A DNA stretch of 64,000 bases from Achromobacter aegrifaciens (GTDB taxonomy: Bacteria; Pseudomonadota; Gammaproteobacteria; Burkholderiales; Burkholderiaceae_B). A model generated the notes under the pieces. It saw only the letters and a list, made by a program, of their open reading frames with translations, had not been told where the DNA came from and searched no databases. Each line of letters starts with the position of its first letter. Within the stretch, counting starts at the first letter, position 1. The position numbers and the translations under genes are program-made. Of the stretch, positions 16,618-25,398 are shown piece by piece. The DNA lies in contig NZ_CADIJY010000001.1 of the NCBI RefSeq assembly GCF_902859735.1, positions 744,001-808,000 on the forward strand, written 5' to 3'.

Positions 16618-17142
16618 ATGGCTAAGAAAGAAAGCGTTCAGAAAAGACTCCAGAAAGTACGTCCGCCGCGCGTGCAGCTGACCTATGACGTCGAGAAGGG
16701 CGACGCGATCGAGCAGAAGGAACTGCCGTTTGTCGTGGGCGTGGTCGGCGACTTCAGCGCGCAGTCCGAAGCCGAGCTGCCGCGCCTGAAAGACCGCAAG
16801 TTCGTCAACATCGACGTCGACAACTTCGACGACGTGATGCGCGGCCTGGAGCCGCGCGCCGCGTACCGCGTGAAGAACCGCCTGACCGACGAAGGCGGCA
16901 CCTTCGGCGTGGACCTGAAGTTCCGCTCGGTCGAGGACTTCCGGCCCGAGGCCGTGGTGCAGCAGATCGAGCCGCTCAAGGAATTGCTGGACATCCGCAC
17001 CAAGCTGGCCGACCTGCGCAACAAGCTGGCGGGCAACGACAAGCTGGAAGACCTGTTGGGCGAAGTGCTCAGCAGCACTGAAAAACTGCAGCAACTGACC
17101 AGCGAAGCCGGCAAGAACGGCAAGGGAGGCAGCAATGAGTAA
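16618..17142 (+). CDS. tssB: TssB (VipA) contractile sheath small subunit
   Basis: A 174-residue protein with the family start AKKESVQKRLQKVRPPRVQLTYDVE, the core LPFVVGVVGDFSAQSEAELPRLKDRKF and the C-terminal coiled coil that interlocks with TssC. TssB and TssC build the sheath whose contraction drives the Hcp tube. Its stop overlaps the tssC start by eight bases, matching the equal stoichiometry of the pair. Confidence 0.98.
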   Translation: MAKKESVQKRLQKVRPPRVQLTYDVEKGDAIEQKELPFVVGVVGDFSAQSEAELPRLKDRKFVNIDVDNFDDVMRGLEPRAAYRVKNRLTDEGGTFGVDLKFRSVEDFRPEAVVQQIEPLKELLDIRTKLADLRNKLAGNDKLEDLLGEVLSSTEKLQQLTSEAGKNGKGGSNE

Positions 17143-18628
17143 TTCCGCCGCCGCGCAGAACGTATCCGCGCCCGCCGCCGAGGCCGACTCGGGCCTGCTG
17201 GACCAGATCGTCGAACAGAGCCGCGTGGCCAAGTCCACGGCCGAGCACGACCGCGCCAAGGATCTCATCGGCGAGCTGGCCCGTGAAGTCATGAAGGGCA
17301 CCGTCGTGGTCTCGGACAACCTGTCCGCGATGCTCGACGCCCGCGTGGCCGAGCTGGACCGCCTGATCTCGGCCCAGCTGAGCGAAGTAATGCACGGCGC
17401 CGAGTTCCAGAAGCTGGAAAGCACCTGGCGCGGCCTGCATTACCTGTGCCAGGAGAGCAACACCGGCCCGATGCTGAAGATCAAGGTGCTCAACGTCACC
17501 AAGCGCGATCTGGTGCGCGACTTCCAGACCGCCATCGACTTCGACCAGAGCCTGATGTTCAAGAAGGTCTACGAAGAAGAGTTCGGGACCTTCGGCGGTT
17601 CGCCGTTCGGCGCGCTGCTGGGCAACTTCGAGATCACGCGCCAGCCCGAGGACATGTACTTCATCGAACAGATGTCGCACGTGGCCGCGGCCTCGCATGC
17701 GCCCTTCATCGCCTCGGCCTCGCCCGAGCTGCTGGGCCTGGACAGCTTTGCCGACCTGGGCCGCCCGCGCGACCTGGCCAAGGTGTTCGATACCGTGGAA
17801 TACACCAAGTGGCGCAGCTTCCGCGATTCGGAAGACTCGCGTTACGTGGGCCTGACCATGCCGCGCTTCCTGGGCCGCCTGCCCTATGACCCGAAGGAAG
17901 GCACTTCGGTAGAGGGCTTCAATTTCGTCGAGGAAGTGGACGGCACCGACCATGCCAAGTACCTGTGGTGCAACGCCGCCTGGGCCTTCGGCGCGCGCCT
18001 GACCGCGGCCTTTGCCGACTTCGGCTGGTGCGCGGCGATCCGCGGCGTGGAAGGCGGCGGCCTGGTCGAGAACCTGCCGACCCACACCTTCAAGACCGAT
18101 GACGGCGAAATCGCCCTGAAGTGCCCGACGGAGATCGCCATCACCGACCGGCGCGAAAAGGAATTGAGCGACCTGGGCCTGATTCCGCTGGTGCATTGCA
18201 AGAACTCGGACTACGCCGCGTTCTTCGGCGCGCAGTCGGTGCAGAAGGCCAAGAAGTACAACACCGATAGCGCCAACGCCAACGCGGTGCTGTCGGCCCA
18301 GCTGCAATACATCTTTTCGGTATCGCGCGTGGCGCACTACCTGAAGGCCATGATGCGAGACAAGATCGGCAGCTTTGCCTCCGCGCAATCTGTCGAGAGC
18401 TTCCTGAACCGCTGGGTCTCGCAGTACGTGCTGCTGGACGACAACGCGAGCCAGGAGCAGAAGGCGCAGTTCCCCTTGCGGGAAGCATCGGTGCAGGTTG
18501 CCGAGGTGCCGGGGCGTCCCGGCGTGTTCCGGGCCGTGGCGTTCCTACGGCCTCACTTCCAGCTCGATGAGCTTTCGATTTCGTTGCGCCTGGTCGCGGA
18601 ACTCCCCGCCCAAGCCCAGAAGTCGTGA
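17135..18628 (+). CDS. tssC: TssC (VipB) contractile sheath large subunit
   Basis: A 497-residue protein of standard length. Recognisable segments include LESTWRGLHYLC, YEEEFGTFGGSPFGALLGNFEI, FIASASPELLGLDSF, RFLGRLPYD and CPTEIAITDRREKELSDLGLIPLVHCK. It forms the sheath with TssB and is recycled by ClpV, encoded later in the same operon. Translation is coupled to tssB by an eight-base overlap. Nothing unusual seen. Confidence 0.98.
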   Translation: MSNSAAAQNVSAPAAEADSGLLDQIVEQSRVAKSTAEHDRAKDLIGELAREVMKGTVVVSDNLSAMLDARVAELDRLISAQLSEVMHGAEFQKLESTWRGLHYLCQESNTGPMLKIKVLNVTKRDLVRDFQTAIDFDQSLMFKKVYEEEFGTFGGSPFGALLGNFEITRQPEDMYFIEQMSHVAAASHAPFIASASPELLGLDSFADLGRPRDLAKVFDTVEYTKWRSFRDSEDSRYVGLTMPRFLGRLPYDPKEGTSVEGFNFVEEVDGTDHAKYLWCNAAWAFGARLTAAFADFGWCAAIRGVEGGGLVENLPTHTFKTDDGEIALKCPTEIAITDRREKELSDLGLIPLVHCKNSDYAAFFGAQSVQKAKKYNTDSANANAVLSAQLQYIFSVSRVAHYLKAMMRDKIGSFASAQSVESFLNRWVSQYVLLDDNASQEQKAQFPLREASVQVAEVPGRPGVFRAVAFLRPHFQLDELSISLRLVAELPAQAQKS

Positions 18629-18669
18629 CCACCGTCGGATTCGACGATTTTTAACCAGAGAGGCTATTA

Positions 18670-19173
18670 ATGAAGGACATCTACGTCAAATTCGGCAACC
18701 CCGCACTCAAGGGCGAGTCGCAGGACAAGGACCATCCGGACTGGATCGAAGTCGGATCGTGGCGCCATGAAATCATCCAGCCGCGTTCGGCTACCGCCTC
18801 CACCTCCGGCGGCCACACCGCCGAGCGCACCGAGCATGGCGAGATGGTCTTCACCAAGGACCTGGACGTGGTCAGCCCGCTGCTGTATCAGCACGCTTCC
18901 GGCGGCACGACGTTCGACGAAGTGACCATCGATTTCCTGCGCGCCGACGGCGAAGGCAACCGCGTCAAGTACCTGGAAATCAAGCTCAAGTACGTGATCA
19001 TCTCGCGCGTGGCGCCGGAAGTCGTCAGCGAAGGCCTGCCGCACGAATCGTTCTCGCTGAAGTACGCCGCCGTGCAGTGGAAGTACACGCAGCAGAAGGT
19101 GGGCGGCAACCAGGGCGGCAACGCCCAGGGCGCATGGAGCCTCACCAAGAACGACAAGACGTACTCGGTCTGA
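18670..19173 (+). CDS. hcp: Hcp (TssD) inner-tube protein
   Basis: A 167-residue protein: KDIYVKFGNPALKGESQDKDHPDWIEVGSW, the loop with ERTEHGEMVFTKDLD, and EIKLKYVIISRV are the Hcp1 fold. Hexamers stack into the tube expelled from the cell and can carry small effectors in their lumen. A purine-rich GAGAGG lies just upstream of the ATG. The 62-base gap to tssE contains a strong hairpin (19191-19221), which may help maintain high hcp mRNA relative to the downstream genes. Confidence 0.98.
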   Translation: MKDIYVKFGNPALKGESQDKDHPDWIEVGSWRHEIIQPRSATASTSGGHTAERTEHGEMVFTKDLDVVSPLLYQHASGGTTFDEVTIDFLRADGEGNRVKYLEIKLKYVIISRVAPEVVSEGLPHESFSLKYAAVQWKYTQQKVGGNQGGNAQGAWSLTKNDKTYSV

Positions 19174-19190
19174 ACCTGACCGCATGAACG

Positions 19191-19221
19191 GCAAAGGCCC
19201 CGGCCGGTCCGGCGCCTTTGC
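19191..19221 (+). promoter_or_regulatory. Intercistronic hairpin after hcp
   Basis: GCAAAGGC (19191-19198) pairs perfectly with GCCTTTGC (19214-19221). Inside it CCGG (19200-19203) pairs with CCGG (19209-19212) around a five-base loop, with one C-C mismatch between the stems. It lies 17 bases after the hcp stop and six bases before the likely tssE ribosome binding site. There is no T-run, so it is not a classical terminator. It could protect the 3' end of hcp mRNA or reduce read-through and tssE initiation. Confidence 0.7.
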
Positions 19222-19235
19222 TCAATGAGGCCGCG

Positions 19236-19721
19236 ATGAAGGGATTCGAACCCAGCCTGTTCGACAAGTTGTTCGACGGCGACGGGCAGACACCGCATGC
19301 GTTGCGACGCCTGTCGGTGGAAGAAATCAAGGAAACGGTCGCGCGCGACATCGAGGCCCTGCTCAACACGCGCATGGTCTTCACAGAAGACTCGCTCAAG
19401 CGCTTTCCGAACTGCCAGCGGTCCATCCTGACCTATGGCTTGTCGGATTTTTCCGGCCTGAGCCTTGCCAGTCACTACGACCGCGAGTTCATCTGCCGGT
19501 CGCTGGAGCAGGCGATCGCCCGCCATGAGCCGCGCCTGACGCATGTGCGGGTGTTGCTGCAGGTGGACAGCCGCGCGACCTCGGTGCTGTATTTCGCGAT
19601 TACCGCGATGCTGGACGTAGGGCCTGCGCATGAGCCGGTCACTTTCGACGCGACGCTGCAGCCGTCGACATTGCAGTACTCGGTGAGCAAGGGCCGGGCC
19701 AAGGCCGCGGCGGCCGCCTGA
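19236..19721 (+). CDS. tssE: TssE baseplate protein (gp25-like)
   Basis: About 161 residues from the ATG at 19236, chosen because GAGG ends five bases before it; an upstream TTG at 19218 lies within the hairpin. Seen: FEPSLFDKLFDGD at the N-terminus, LEALLNTR-like IEALLNTRMVF, SILTYGLSDFSGLS and the C-terminal VLYFAITAMLDVG. TssE is the T4 gp25 homologue that starts sheath assembly with TssF and TssG. It is followed by tssF in the same operon. Confidence 0.95.
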   Translation: MKGFEPSLFDKLFDGDGQTPHALRRLSVEEIKETVARDIEALLNTRMVFTEDSLKRFPNCQRSILTYGLSDFSGLSLASHYDREFICRSLEQAIARHEPRLTHVRVLLQVDSRATSVLYFAITAMLDVGPAHEPVTFDATLQPSTLQYSVSKGRAKAAAAA

Positions 19722-19775
19722 TAACAAACCATGCACGCGGGCGCCGGCGGCACGCCGCCGGCGAAGAAGGGAAAG

Positions 19776-21614
19776 ATGGAAGAACTGCTGCCTTACTACG
19801 AACGCGAACTGGGCTTTCTGCGCGGTTCGTCGCGCGATTTTGCGCAGCGCTATCCCAAGATCGCCGCGCGGCTCGGGCTATCCGGTGAAACCTGCGAGGA
19901 TCCGCACGTCGAGCGGATGATCGAATCGTTCGCGCTGCTGGGCGCACGCATCAACAAGAAACTGGACGACGATTATCCGGAATTCACGGAAGCGTTGTTC
20001 GAGGTCATGTACCCGCATTACCTGCGCCCGTTCCCTTCGTGCTCGGTGGCGCAGTTCGACATGGGCGGCATGGCCTCGCAGCTGACCGCGCCGGTGCGCA
20101 TGGCGCGCGGCACGGAATTGAAGTCGCATCCCGTGCGCGGCGTGGCGTGCCGTTTCCGCACGGCGTACGACGTGACCCTGGCGCCGGTGAGCGTACGCCA
20201 GGCGGTGTTCGCGGCCACGGCCAATGCACCGTCTGCAGCCAGCCTGCCGGCGGGCGTGACGGGCCGGTTGTCGCTGACGCTGGCCTGCCTGGCAGAAACC
20301 CAGAATTTTTCCACCCTGGCGGTGGACCGTCTGCGCGTATACCTGCATGGCGAGCCCTCATTCGTAGCCGCGCTGCGGGACTGCCTGTTCCTGCGCACCG
20401 CCGCGGCCTATCTTGAAACACAGCCGGGCCGCTGGAACCGCATGCAGGATGTGCCGCTGGCGGAGGTGGGGCTGTCCGAGGACGAAGCCCTGATCGACTT
20501 CCCGGCCAGCTCGCATCCCGCCTACCGGCTGCTGGCGGAGTACTTCGCGTTCTCCGAGAAATTCAACTTCGTGGACATCGACCTCGCGGCGCTCAGGCGC
20601 GCGGCAGGGCCGGTGCGTGAAATCACCCTGCATCTGGCATTGAAGGGCGTGCGCGCGGATTCGAACACGGCGCGCCTGCTGGAGTCGGCCTCCGCGGACA
20701 ATTTCCGGCTGGGCTGCACGCCCGTGGTCAACCTGTTCGCGCAACGCGCCGATCCCATCCGCGTCACCCATGCGCAGGCGTCCTATCCGGTGGTGGCCGA
20801 CGCGCGCCGCGCCTATGGCTACGAGATCTATTCGATCGACCGCGTGCGCCAGGTGCGGCAGAACATGCAGGGCGATTCGGTGGTGGAATTCCGACCCTTC
20901 TATTCGCTGCATCATGGCGAAACGCCCGAGGGCGCCGGTCACTACTGGACGGCGCGACGCAATGCCATGGTGGCCGAGCGCAGTCCGGGCTACGAAATGG
21001 AGTTGTCCATCGTCGACATCGATTTCGATCCCTCGCTGCCGCAGACCGAGACCCTCAGCCTGGAACTGACCTGCACCAACCGTGACCTGCCCGCGCATCT
21101 GGCGGTGGGGCAGCCGGGCGGGGACCTGTTCCTGGAGGGCGGCTCGATCGCGCGTGAGATCCGCATGTTGCGCCGGCCGACGCACACGCATCGTTTCCAG
21201 CAGGGGCGGGCGGCGCACTGGCGCCTTATTTCGCATCTGGCTCTGAACCACCTGTCGCTGGTCCACAGCGGTCTGCCTGCGTTGAAAGAGACGCTGCGGC
21301 TGTATGACCTGTCGCACTCCGCGGTGGCGGCGCGCCAGATAGAAGGGCTGGTCGGCCTGGACTACAAGCCTGCCACGCACTGGATGCCCGGCGAGCCGTT
21401 CGCGACCTTCGTGCGCGGCATCGAGATCCGGCTGACGATCAACGAAGACAACTTCGTCGGCACCAGCCTGCATGCCTTCGTGGCGGTGATCAACCGCTTT
21501 TTCGGCCTATACGTGCATGCCAACAGCTTCGTGCAGCTGGTTGTGCTGTCGCGCCGCGGCGCGGAAGAAATCCTACGGTGCGCTCCATGCAACGGCGACG
21601 CGATCCTAGCGTAA
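19776..21614 (+). CDS. tssF: TssF baseplate wedge protein
   Basis: A 612-residue protein starting MEELLPYYERELGFLRG, the usual TssF N-terminus. The ATG at 19776 is preferred over the one at 19731 because it matches the family start and has GAAGGGA upstream; the upstream version would add a Gly/Pro/Lys-rich leader. The C-terminal part includes FFGLYVHANSFVQLVV. TssF dimers wrap TssG to make the baseplate wedge. Its end overlaps the tssG start. Confidence 0.95.
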   Translation: MEELLPYYERELGFLRGSSRDFAQRYPKIAARLGLSGETCEDPHVERMIESFALLGARINKKLDDDYPEFTEALFEVMYPHYLRPFPSCSVAQFDMGGMASQLTAPVRMARGTELKSHPVRGVACRFRTAYDVTLAPVSVRQAVFAATANAPSAASLPAGVTGRLSLTLACLAETQNFSTLAVDRLRVYLHGEPSFVAALRDCLFLRTAAAYLETQPGRWNRMQDVPLAEVGLSEDEALIDFPASSHPAYRLLAEYFAFSEKFNFVDIDLAALRRAAGPVREITLHLALKGVRADSNTARLLESASADNFRLGCTPVVNLFAQRADPIRVTHAQASYPVVADARRAYGYEIYSIDRVRQVRQNMQGDSVVEFRPFYSLHHGETPEGAGHYWTARRNAMVAERSPGYEMELSIVDIDFDPSLPQTETLSLELTCTNRDLPAHLAVGQPGGDLFLEGGSIAREIRMLRRPTHTHRFQQGRAAHWRLISHLALNHLSLVHSGLPALKETLRLYDLSHSAVAARQIEGLVGLDYKPATHWMPGEPFATFVRGIEIRLTINEDNFVGTSLHAFVAVINRFFGLYVHANSFVQLVVLSRRGAEEILRCAPCNGDAILA

Positions 21615-22669
21615 TCGAATCGCTGCTGGCCGAGCCGCAGCGCTTCAAGTTTTTCCAGGCCGTGCGCGTGCTGGAGTCGTGGTTCGCGCGGCAGGAAGGC
21701 AGCCGCGCGCGCAATGCCGTGCCCGCGCACCTGCGCTTCCTGAACTCGTCTTCGCTGGGCTTTCCCGCCAGCGAGATCGCCGCGCTGACAGCCTATGACA
21801 AGCAGGGCCAGGCGCTGGAAGACACCGAAGCGCGGCTGGCGGCGCTGGCAGCAGGCAACCTGGGACGAGTGGAGATCGAACCGGCCTTCTTTGGCCTGTT
21901 GGGCGCACAGGGCGCCATGCCGCTGCATTACACCGAGATCCTGAGCACGCGCGAGAGCTCGCGGCGCGACCGCGGCGCCCGCGCCTTTTTCGATATCTTC
22001 TCCAACCGGGCGGCGGCGCTGTTCTATGCGGCCTGGAAGAAGTACCGCATGCCGGTGCGGCACGAGACCGAACAGGACCACCATTACCTGCCGCTGCTGC
22101 TGGCGCTGGGCGGCATCGGCCATCCGGCGCTGCGCGACCGCCTGCAGTCGGGGCAGGGTCGGGTGTTCGACGAATCGCTGGCGCACTACGCCGCGGCCGC
22201 GCGCCAACGGCCGGTATCGGCGGCCTACCTGCAACGGGTACTGGCGGACTACTTCCAGGTGCCGCTGCGGGTGGAGCAGTTCGTCGGGCGCTGGTATCAC
22301 GTGCCGCCGCAGAACCGCACGCAGCTGGGCATGCCTGGCGCGGTGCTGGGCGTGTCGGCCATGGCCGGCGACCGCATCTGGCAGCGCGACATGCGCATCC
22401 GGCTGTGGATCGGCCCCTTGTCCAAGGACGCGTTCACCGACTTCCTGCCCGGCGGCGCGCGCGCCCAGGCGCTGGAGAAACTCCTGACCATGTTCGGCGG
22501 CATGAGCTTCGAATACGAAGTGCGGCTGGTGATGGCCAAGGAAGACGTGGGCGGCAGCGTGCTGGGCGAAGGCGGCGGCGCGCGTCTGGGCTGGAACTCC
22601 TTTCTTTGCACCGAAGCGGTGGCATCGGACCGCGATGACGCCAGCTACGAATTGCACACCATACATTGA
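21587..22669 (+). CDS. tssG: TssG baseplate wedge protein
   Basis: About 360 residues. The start QRRRDPSVIESLLAEPQRFKFFQAVRVLE is typical of TssG, as are FFGLLGAQGAMPLHYTE, FFDIFSNRAAALFYAAWKKYR and VGRWYHVP. Either the GTG at 21578 or the ATG at 21587 may be used; neither has a strong ribosome binding site, consistent with coupling to tssF, whose last codons overlap. It is followed 18 bases later by clpV. Confidence 0.95.
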   Translation: MQRRRDPSVIESLLAEPQRFKFFQAVRVLESWFARQEGSRARNAVPAHLRFLNSSSLGFPASEIAALTAYDKQGQALEDTEARLAALAAGNLGRVEIEPAFFGLLGAQGAMPLHYTEILSTRESSRRDRGARAFFDIFSNRAAALFYAAWKKYRMPVRHETEQDHHYLPLLLALGGIGHPALRDRLQSGQGRVFDESLAHYAAAARQRPVSAAYLQRVLADYFQVPLRVEQFVGRWYHVPPQNRTQLGMPGAVLGVSAMAGDRIWQRDMRIRLWIGPLSKDAFTDFLPGGARAQALEKLLTMFGGMSFEYEVRLVMAKEDVGGSVLGEGGGARLGWNSFLCTEAVASDRDDASYELHTIH

Positions 22670-22687
22670 GACTAGACGACCTGGAAT

Positions 22688-25384
22688 ATGGCCACACCCT
22701 TGAAGACCCTGATTGGAAAGCTCAACCAGACCTGCCGCCAGGCGGCCGAGCGCGCCGCCAGCCTGTGCATGGCCCAGGGGCACTATGAGGTGGACCTGGA
22801 ACACCTGTTTTTGGCGCTGCTGGAAAAGCCGGCCAGCGATTTCAGCATCGTGGCGCGGCGCTGCGGTATCGAGGCTTCGGTGCTGGAAGCGGACCTGAAT
22901 GCCGAGATCCGCGGCTTCAAGAATGGCAACACCCGCACGCCGGTGTTTTCGCCGCATCTGCCGCGGCTGTTCGAACATGCCTGGCTGATCGCTTCGCTGG
23001 ACACGCAGACCACGCGCATCCGTTCCGGCCATCTGCTGCTGGCCTTGCTGACCGAGCCCGACCTGGCCCAGTTGGCGCGCCGCGGTTCGCGCCTGTTCGA
23101 ATCGTTCAGGCTGGATGAACTGAAGCACGATTTCGCCGCGCTGACGGCGGGCTCCGAAGAGGCGGGCCAGTCGGTGGCGCTGGGCGACAGTCCGGCAGCG
23201 GACGCTGCCCAGGACGGCGCGGCCCCTGCTGCCGGCCTGTCCAAGACGCCGGCGCTCGACCAATACACCGCCAACCTGACCGAGCGCGCGCGCGAAGGCA
23301 AGATCGATCCGGTGATCGGGCGCGATGCCGAAATCCGCCAGATGATCGACATCCTGACGCGTCGCCGCCAGAACAATCCCATCCTGACCGGCGAGGCCGG
23401 CGTGGGCAAGACCGCGGTGGTCGAGGGGCTGGCGCTGCGCATCGTGGCGGGCGACGTGCCGCCGGCGCTGGCGGGCGTGGCCCTGCGCACGCTGGACATG
23501 GGCCTGTTGCAGGCCGGCGCCAGCGTCAAGGGCGAATTCGAGAACCGTCTGAAGAATGTGATCGACGAGGTCAAGCAAAGCTCCACGCCCATCATCCTGT
23601 TCATCGACGAAGCCCACACCATGATAGGCGCGGGCGGGCAGGCCGGACAGAACGACGCAGCCAACCTGCTCAAGCCGGCGCTGGCGCGCGGTGAACTGCG
23701 CACCATCGCCGCCACCACCTGGAGCGAATACAAGAAGTACTTTGAGAAGGACGCCGCGCTGGCGCGCCGCTTCCAGGTCGTGAAGGTGGAAGAACCCAGC
23801 GAGGAACTGGCCGCCAGCATGCTGCGCGGCATGGCGCCGCTGATGGAGCAGCACTTCGGCGTGCGCGTGCTGGACGAGGCCATCGTGGCCGCCGCGCGTC
23901 TGTCGCACCGCTATATCAGCGGCCGCCAGCTGCCGGACAAGGCCGTCAGTGTGCTGGACACGGCCTGCGCGCGCGTGGCCTTGGGCCGCAGCGCCACGCC
24001 GGCACTGATCGATGACGCGCGCCACCGCCTGGCGCGCCTGGAGACCGAACGCGCCGCCCTGCGCCGCGAAGCCGCGGCGGGCGCGGCGCAATCCGCGCGC
24101 CTGCGCGAACTGGATCAGGAAATGGACGCCACGCGCGCCGCGTTGACGGACGCGGAAGCGCGGCTGGAGCAGGAAAGCGAGCTGGTCAGGCAGATCCACG
24201 CGCTGCGCGAGGAACTGGAAGCGGCGGGAACGGACGTGACGCCGGAGCCCGCCGGCAAGCGCCGCTCGGGCAAGGCGGCCGAACCCGTCACGCCCGGCCA
24301 GGCACAACTGGCCGAACTGCAGCAGCAACTGCGCGCCTTGCAGGGCGAGGCGCCGTTGGTGCCGGCCTTCGTGGACGCGCAGGTCATCGCCGAGATCGTG
24401 TCGGCCTGGACTGGCATTCCGCTGGGCCGTATGGTCAACGACGAAATCCGCACGGTGCTGGAACTGCAGCCCCTGCTGGCCGAACGCGTCATCGGCCAGG
24501 ACCATGCCTTGCACGCCATCGCGCAGCGCGTGCGCACCGCGCGCGCCGGCCTGGAGGACCCGAACAAACCCAAGGGCGTGTTCCTCTTCATTGGCCCCTC
24601 GGGCGTGGGCAAGACCGAGACCGCGCTGGCCGTGGCCGACGTGCTGTATGGCGGCGAACGCAAGCTGGTCACCATCAACATGAGCGAGTACCAGGAAGCC
24701 CACAGCGTATCGGGCCTGAAGGGCTCGCCGCCGGGCTACGTGGGCTACGGTGAGGGCGGGGTGCTGACCGAGGCGGTGCGCCGCCAGCCCTACAGCGTGG
24801 TGCTGCTGGACGAGATCGAAAAAGCCCATCCCGACGTGCTGGAGCTGTTTTTCCAGGTGTTCGACAAGGGCGTGATGGACGACGCCGAAGGCCGCGAAAT
24901 CGATTTCCGCAACACGCTCATCATCCTGACCTCCAATGTCGGGTCCTCGGCCATCATGCAGGCGTGCCTGAACAAGAGCGCGGAGGAACGGCCCGATCCC
25001 GAGGCCTTGCAGGAACTGCTGGCGCCGCAGCTGTACAAGGCCTTCAAGCCGGCCTTCCTGGGCCGCATGAAGACCATCGCCTATTACCCGGTGGACGACG
25101 ACGCGCTGGCCCGCATCATCGGGCTGAAGCTCGGCCGCATCGCGCAGCGGGTCCAGGCCAATCACCGCGCCGTCTTCGAATGGGACGAGGCGCTGGTGGA
25201 GGCCGTGCTGGCGCGCTGCACCGAGGTGGATACGGGGGCGCGCAACGTCGACCACATCCTGAATGGCACGCTGTTGCCGCAAATCGCGGAACAGGTGCTG
25301 GGCCGCATGGCGCAGGGCGAGGCCATCGCCCGCATCCGCGTTACCGCCGGCAAGAACGGCGATTTCCGTTACCGCCTTGCCTGA
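22688..25384 (+). CDS. clpV: ClpV (TssH) AAA+ ATPase for sheath disassembly
   Basis: An 898-residue Clp/Hsp100 protein. The N-terminal repeat domain (HLFLALLEKP, HLLLALLTEP) binds the contracted TssC. Two AAA+ modules follow, with Walker A motifs GEAGVGKT (235-242) and GPSGVGKT (636-643), Walker B segments ILFIDEAH and VLLDEIEKAHPD, and a coiled-coil middle region around 430-520. ATP hydrolysis extracts TssC and recycles TssBC. It closes the core structural operon before the vgrG module. A 1306-codon minus-strand open frame across this gene is a codon-bias artefact. Confidence 0.97.
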   Translation: MATPLKTLIGKLNQTCRQAAERAASLCMAQGHYEVDLEHLFLALLEKPASDFSIVARRCGIEASVLEADLNAEIRGFKNGNTRTPVFSPHLPRLFEHAWLIASLDTQTTRIRSGHLLLALLTEPDLAQLARRGSRLFESFRLDELKHDFAALTAGSEEAGQSVALGDSPAADAAQDGAAPAAGLSKTPALDQYTANLTERAREGKIDPVIGRDAEIRQMIDILTRRRQNNPILTGEAGVGKTAVVEGLALRIVAGDVPPALAGVALRTLDMGLLQAGASVKGEFENRLKNVIDEVKQSSTPIILFIDEAHTMIGAGGQAGQNDAANLLKPALARGELRTIAATTWSEYKKYFEKDAALARRFQVVKVEEPSEELAASMLRGMAPLMEQHFGVRVLDEAIVAAARLSHRYISGRQLPDKAVSVLDTACARVALGRSATPALIDDARHRLARLETERAALRREAAAGAAQSARLRELDQEMDATRAALTDAEARLEQESELVRQIHALREELEAAGTDVTPEPAGKRRSGKAAEPVTPGQAQLAELQQQLRALQGEAPLVPAFVDAQVIAEIVSAWTGIPLGRMVNDEIRTVLELQPLLAERVIGQDHALHAIAQRVRTARAGLEDPNKPKGVFLFIGPSGVGKTETALAVADVLYGGERKLVTINMSEYQEAHSVSGLKGSPPGYVGYGEGGVLTEAVRRQPYSVVLLDEIEKAHPDVLELFFQVFDKGVMDDAEGREIDFRNTLIILTSNVGSSAIMQACLNKSAEERPDPEALQELLAPQLYKAFKPAFLGRMKTIAYYPVDDDALARIIGLKLGRIAQRVQANHRAVFEWDEALVEAVLARCTEVDTGARNVDHILNGTLLPQIAEQVLGRMAQGEAIARIRVTAGKNGDFRYRLA

Positions 25385-25398
25385 CGCCGGAGTCTGAC

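Noticed and set aside
21362-25282. A 1306-codon open frame on the minus strand across tssG and clpV
   Set aside because: It mirrors clpV, tssG and tssF codons in very GC-rich DNA. Its translation is Arg/Gln/His/Ala-rich without recognisable domains, while the + strand encodes an intact ClpV.
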